Below are positions 59,101 to 64,000 of a DNA stretch of 64,000 nt, piece by piece (positions within the stretch are counted from its first letter, which is position 1; each line of letters opens with the position of its first letter). The notes beneath the pieces were generated by a model, which was not told where the DNA came from, ran no database searches, and was given only the letters and a program-made list of their open reading frames with translations. Made by a program: the position numbers and the translations under genes. This DNA is from Impatiens glandulifera (Eukaryota > Streptophyta > Magnoliopsida > Ericales > Balsaminaceae), in NCBI RefSeq assembly GCF_907164915.1, contig NC_061866.1, positions 52,945,113 to 53,009,112 of the forward strand, written 5' to 3'.

Positions 59101-60472
59101 AATCATCTTCATGATTCCCATGCTTGAAGCCTTATTGTTCCCCTGCCCAATAACATTGTCCTTCTGTCTGGCTTCTGCAAATACAAGAGACTTGTATAAT
59201 AAGGATATAACCAATCAAAACTTTTCCTAATAAACAAGTAAGACTTTCATACTTGTCTCATTTGCATCATGTCTTTTTACATGGGTTTCCGGGTGCAATT
59301 GTTCTTTAACAGATACATGTGACTTTGTTCCTGAACTTTTTCCTTTGTTGCTCCTCTTTGTTAAGGTTGTTTCAGAACAGTTATATCCTGCAGATTCTCG
59401 ATTGGAATCAAATCCATTCCTGAACAAGCATCCTCCTTCTGGTGAAAAGTCTCCGTTGATGTTTACATTAGTGCTCGAATTACTTTCAAGATGTATTTCT
59501 TGGTGAGTGGTTCTAAAAGCGCTAGGTCCATGATCAGAAGTGCCATATATATCAACACCCGGCTCCCCAAGACTTCCTTCTTGTTGGTGCATACAATCAG
59601 CATTATTCAACTATAACGTAAAAAGGCAACAATTAATTAAAAGTCTAATATTTTATAAATTAACGCTGAGATATTATTTTTTACCTCATCTGATGCCATA
59701 ACACCAGAAAAGTTGTAAGAAGTAAAGGCCCTGTTGCTGGTTGTTTCTTCAGAAGAGTCTAATGTGGCTCCGTCATCTCTCAACTTTGATCTTCGAGAAC
59801 CCCGTTTATCTTTTGACCTTCTTTCCATCGTAGGGATTTCCGAGGTATCAGAATACCCTGCCTCAGTTGATGTAACTGAACCACTAGATTGATGTACTCT
59901 ATCATCAGAAAAAGGAGTTACATTCATTTGGTTCATATTCGCATCTAGAAATAACTGTTGATTTCCATTTCCATTTTGGAGGAATTCACTAGAGGTCAGC
60001 ACAGGTGATGGGCTCAAAACTTTCCTGCCTATTTGCAGACACTCGTGCTTGTGTACTTGTCGCCAATGGATTATCTGGCACTTCCCAGAGCTACAAATCA
60101 AACCAATTTTGAATCAAGTCAAAGATAACTCAATCTATTTTCTACAGATACAGTAGCAATTTTTTTTAAATGGCAATACCAGTAGCGGACAGATTTGCAC
60201 TGTGAACAGCGGGTTGTAGCTGGAGCAGTGCACCTAGCACAAACATGACCAATATTTATTGGAGATGGCGTATCAGAAATGACGCTGGTAGAAACAGCAG
60301 TCATTGCTTCTTGTTTAAAGGCTTCTTCCGCAGCCAAAAAGGCTAGCTGATTTATCCTGTCCTTTTTCTTTGAAGTCTCGTTCCATTTCCCAAGTAAGAT
60401 GTATGCAATTAGAGGAAACACAACTAAAACCAGTAACAGAACAGGTATATCAGATTCCCTTGGCTCAAGCAT
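56160..60472 (-). CDS. UBP15: Ubiquitin-specific protease with MYND zinc finger (UBP15 group)
   Basis: Twelve coding exons on minus: 60472-60180, 60090-59685, 59610-59253, 59174-59026, 58936-58848, 58166-58081, 57988-57826, 57748-57467, 57381-57297, 57063-56854, 56763-56702, 56610-56160; 877 aa. Start MLEPRESDIP with an N-terminal membrane-like helix (VLLLVLVVFPLIAYILL), as in UBP15-17. MYND finger ~78-115 (CARCTAPATTRC..CKSVRYCSGKCQIIHWRQVHKHEC). USP domain from ~418: GLINCGNSCYANAVLQCL with catalytic Cys433, WCLMCELEEHV, GSQEDAHEFLR, QYAFGGRLKSKVKC, and His box SGHYVSYVKD with His688. The catalytic residues seen are intact. It should remove ubiquitin from substrates; in Arabidopsis UBP15 promotes cell proliferation and organ size. 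The tail after ~725 is Ser-rich and disordered. Intron 5 splits the Ser codon just before Cys433. Confidence 0.9.
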
Positions 60473-61700
60473 GTTCCCACCAACATACTCATGACCAGAA
60501 CTCCTCAAAAATAGGTTAAATCATTTCCCTGCATATCAACAAGGAAAAAACATCAATTTATAACAATGATCATCACAAATAATTGATGTTTTCCTATTCT
60601 AGCAGTTAGGTCTTAAAGTAGCATTTATGAAAGGCAATCCAATGCTTAAAAGGAACTTTACATGTAAAAGATAATAAAAAGAAAGCAAAGAACACGCTAT
60701 CGACAACAACTGTATCGAAACGACAAAACAGCATTAACTAAATCTGGAATATTCGCAGACAGAATTTGTCGGTAGTAACCATCAGCAAGCATCAAAACTT
60801 TTTACAACCCTAGGGGATAATAACTACACAACAGATCATGTTAATGCTGTTTTGTCGTTTCGATACAGTTTTACAACCCTAGGGGATAATAACTGCACAA
60901 CAGATCATGTTGATTCCAAAACAGCATTAACAACTGGATTTTCATCTAGTGCCCCTTAACCAGCACTTCTAGGGTTAAAATAATAACAGCTTCCACAAAC
61001 ATTTCTAAATGTTACCTTCCCTTCCCCCATTCTTATATGGAATAATTCAGATAGAAGAATAAGTTTCTTTCTATCTGAGCCCTGAGGCATCATCATCAAA
61101 ACAAACATACCATTTCGGAATGTTATAAATTCTCACATCAATCCAACAAGCAAGAGTAATAAAAATGGAGAGAAAACAGAAGCCAGATAAATAATGAATC
61201 CATCAGGAAACGTCAGTTCATGAGAGACCCTAATGAGAAAAAGTTCTCCATTGCAGAGATTCCACCTCAAAAACAGCGAATAACCCACAATTGAATAGGG
61301 AAGATACATCGCATCGAAGGTTATTTAAACATTCTGCAATTGAAAAGGCATGAGATTCCTATTGAAGAACAGATATATGAAAACAAGGGCATTAAAATGG
61401 AAAAATCATTGATTTCCTAAACAAATATACAGCTTATCAATCCTACCTTCTTTTCTCCACCAAACGAAACGGGGGGAAAGAAAGTCTGAACGATTTCGTC
61501 TCCTCCTTCCAAAAAAAACCCTATATGCCCAACAGATTCTTTGATTCCTGGCGATTGTAAGAACTATAAGAACGAACCCAGACCCCAATATCCCTTCACA
61601 CTCTATACTACATTTGCCTCTTTCTCTCTCTCTTCACACTAGTCTCGCTCGCTCTCTACCGTTTTGGATTCGTCAAAACTTCTGTCCAAATGCGACTCAC
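60473..61700 (-). other. 5' UTR of UBP15-like gene with a 918 bp leader intron
   Basis: Minus-strand donor GAAG^GTAGGATT (exon end 61447) and acceptor TATGCAG^GGAAATG (exon start 60528) define an intron 61446-60529. The leader exon upstream is GA-rich on the minus strand (CT-rich on +, 61610-61665). Open frames in this region are not conserved coding sequence. The intron contains the inverted and direct repeats at 60710-60935. Confidence 0.6.
60710..60935. repeat. Perfect 29-bp inverted repeat and ~45-bp direct repeats in the UBP leader intron
   Basis: 60710-60738 is the exact reverse complement of 60840-60868. Overlapping these, ACAACCCTAGGGGATAATAA... occurs twice (from ~60803 and ~60872, differing by one base near the middle), and CAAAACAGCATTAAC appears a third time near 60918. 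Confidence 0.8.
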
Positions 61701-64000
61701 TCGTATATATCCCCGTTTCATTTTCGCCAAATGGCACTACCTCATTGGTTAACAGCCACAAACAGTCGGTGGGCCTACTGTCTTTTTTTTATTTTTTTTT
61801 TATTTCATTTCCTAGTTGAAATGTTTTATTTAAACATGATTGAATAATCAGATCCATCTATGGGAAGATCATCATTGTTCTAATTCGTCAAAATTATTGT
61901 TTAATCAATCATTATATTATATTAATTAATTAATTCTAAAATAAAACAACATAATCAGTTCATAAATATCAAAACCATGTTTCTGTTTTACTTAAAACTT
62001 TTGAGAATAAAAAAATATTTTTTTTTATTCTTTACATTGTTTTGAGAAAAGTTGTAACTTACAAATGAAGCTATTAATATTGATTGATTGATGATTTTGG
62101 GTATTTAGGAATGTTTTTTAATAATTTATTATTTAATTTTATTATACATCATTTAAATATTAATTAAACTATATTTGTTTTATTTTATAATGTTAAAGTC
62201 ATTTTATCCCTTTAATAATCTATTTCTTAAGTTTAATAAGATTATTTATTACATGTTCAAATAATCACATATCAAACAAAGTAAATGTGTAATCTTGGAG
62301 ATTGTTAAATCGTCATCTCTCTATTCTTATAATATTAAATAATTTATTTATATGAAAAAAAAAAGAGTCAAAAAACAGATAAAAAATTAAACGCTTGGCT
62401 TCTATTAGGTTAATGTTACATCATCAAAACCTACGTTTAAATTATATTAAATACTAAAATGTTTTTTATTAATTTTTTATATATAACTTTAATATTTTTT
62501 AAATAAATAATTGACTTTAATTTCACTTTTTTTCAAAATAATATTTTATTACCTTGAAAAGATGAAAGAGATTTACAGTAGTTTGAATTTAATATTAAAA
62601 AAAGTATATTTTAAATTGATGAAATCTGTTTAGGGAAAAAGTAAATGAAAAATATTAAATTTATAGATTATGTTAAAGAAAAAGTTTTTTTTATAAGACT
62701 TTGTAAAATGAGTATTTATTTTATAATTATCACTTTGATAAAAATAAATTTAAAACAAAATAAAATTATCTAGAAATAACTTCAAACAATACATAAAAAG
62801 TAAAAACAAACAAGCCCTAATTAATGTTTTAATAAAGTAGGACCCAGTATGGTACTTTTGAATGTGATGACACGTGTACAGATGTGATGATGCTTAGAAG
62901 TGTCACAACATAAGGGGATAAATTAATTATTTTTATTTTTTATTTTTATTTTCATTTTTGGGAATCGATAGTGAATACACCTTTTTTACTGTTTTGACCG
63001 TTGACCAAGAATTTGAACAACGTGATTGGAACAGACACTGTGCAACCATGGTTTCTTGAAATTTAAATTATAATATATATTACCCATTTCCACAATTTAT
63101 TTATTTATTTTTTATTAAAAATAATAGTATGTTTTAGAAATAATTTAATTAATTAGTACATGTGATGGGTATTAAATATAAATTGGTATATATTTAGAAA
63201 TTTGAATGAAGCAAAGTTTTAAATAAGTTTGAGTATAAATAACTCTATATATATATATATATTGTTGGCTTCAATGAAACCGTACAATTTGCATGTGATA
63301 TATATGAAGCAGTCTTGGAAGAATATTCTGCCCTAATTAAGGTGTCGTTTGGTCAACCTTTGTGGAATGGATCAAGAACAAAAGAAAAATGTCATTTGAC
63401 TGTCCAAATTTATATTATTATAATGCTTATTTATCCCTTCAATCTGTTTTTGGTTATTTTTTTAATGAATGAAATTGGTAACTTAGTAGGTTATAGGTAT
63501 ATGTAGGTTGTGTTTTTTATAACATTGGTTATTTGGTTATAAATTAACTATCTTAATAAAAAGACATTTAAAATGAAATATTACTACTATAATAATATTA
63601 TGTAATATATATCAAGTATTGAACAAAATATTGTTTGAACTTATTAATTTAACATAATATATATATATATCACAATTACAAGTACTTGCTTTAAAAAAAG
63701 GTAATTTATTTTGTTACTAATTAGTTAGATTTTAAAATATTTGTAATTAATGTTAACTATATTATGGATAATACACGCATGGTAACTATTACATTACAAG
63801 AATGTTAATCGAAACTTACTTAATTTTTCATTGTGGAGTGATGTTTAGTATTTAGAGGTTTTATTGGGTGATGCTCGAGTCTTAGGAAGTTTGTATGGAT
63901 GCGGTTAATATGACAAACCTATATATTTGGGTTATATCATAATTATTTTCTGATAAACTATATAGTTTGAGAGAAACTGTCGAATCTTCAATTATCGTAG
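61701..64000. other. AT-rich intergenic spacer
   Basis: No gene, RNA or transposon recognised. Short homopolymer and TA runs only (e.g. ~63247-63261). Confidence 0.5.

Noticed and set aside
61406..61588. 60 aa minus-strand ORF beginning MGSGFVLIV
   Set aside because: Lies in the leader exon of the UBP gene and runs across the predicted 5'-UTR splice donor; no family similarity.

Overview
This is a plant nuclear window. It has spliced genes with GT/AG introns, long AT-rich spacers, LTR retrotransposons and a Helitron, and its gene families (callose synthase, CYP72A, fibrillin, chalcone-isomerase-fold FAP, NTMC2 C2 protein, UBP15-type protease) are all plant ones. It looks like a eudicot. The three accessory ORFs of the retrotransposon recall hypothetical proteins I associate with Lamiales/Gesneriaceae genomes such as Dorcoceras. 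That placement is from memory and weak.

Layout. (1) 1-13633: an almost complete, apparently intact Ty1/copia element on the + strand. The 5' LTR is cut by the window edge; then come PBS, gag, pol (PR-INT-RT-RH), three extra ORFs and the 3' LTR. The LTR copies differ at only 3 sites over 1072 bp, so the insertion is young. The long gag, the split gag/pol boundary and the extra 3' ORF region point to the Sirevirus lineage. The unusual part is 6.2-12.0 kb: three paralogous ORFs in tandem, each behind its own TATA box. (2) 14.6-22.1 kb: a gene cluster with a fibrillin-5-like plastid protein (+), a receptor-like kinase of the At1g78530 type (+), FAP3 (-) and a CYP72A P450 (-). The kinase and FAP3 coding regions overlap tail to tail by 18 bp. 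(3) 22.1-30.1 kb: a gene-poor spacer with a small LTR relic, a 74-80 bp tandem array and a LINE fragment. (4) 30.1-46.9 kb: an SMP/C2-domain membrane-contact protein (+) converging on a 41-exon callose synthase gene (-). I could join all 41 exons in frame (1952 aa). Exon 12 of the latter has a partial duplicate lying in the next intron. (5) 47.4-53.1 kb: a foldback element, then a 4.65 kb non-autonomous Helitron made of about 15 tandem ~300 bp units. Each unit begins like a Helitron 5' end and carries a tRNA-like A/B-box pair. (6) 56.2-61.7 kb: a UBP15-like MYND-USP deubiquitinase (-) with a long 5'-UTR intron. (7) 61.7-64.0 kb: an AT-rich spacer.

The host genes are not functionally linked in an obvious way; they read as an ordinary housekeeping neighbourhood. 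FAP3 and the C2 gene resemble two genes that sit close together on Arabidopsis chromosome 1 (At1g53520 and At1g53590, from memory), which suggests old synteny. All exon boundaries were derived by hand from splice signals, phase and family similarity, so single-base errors are possible.
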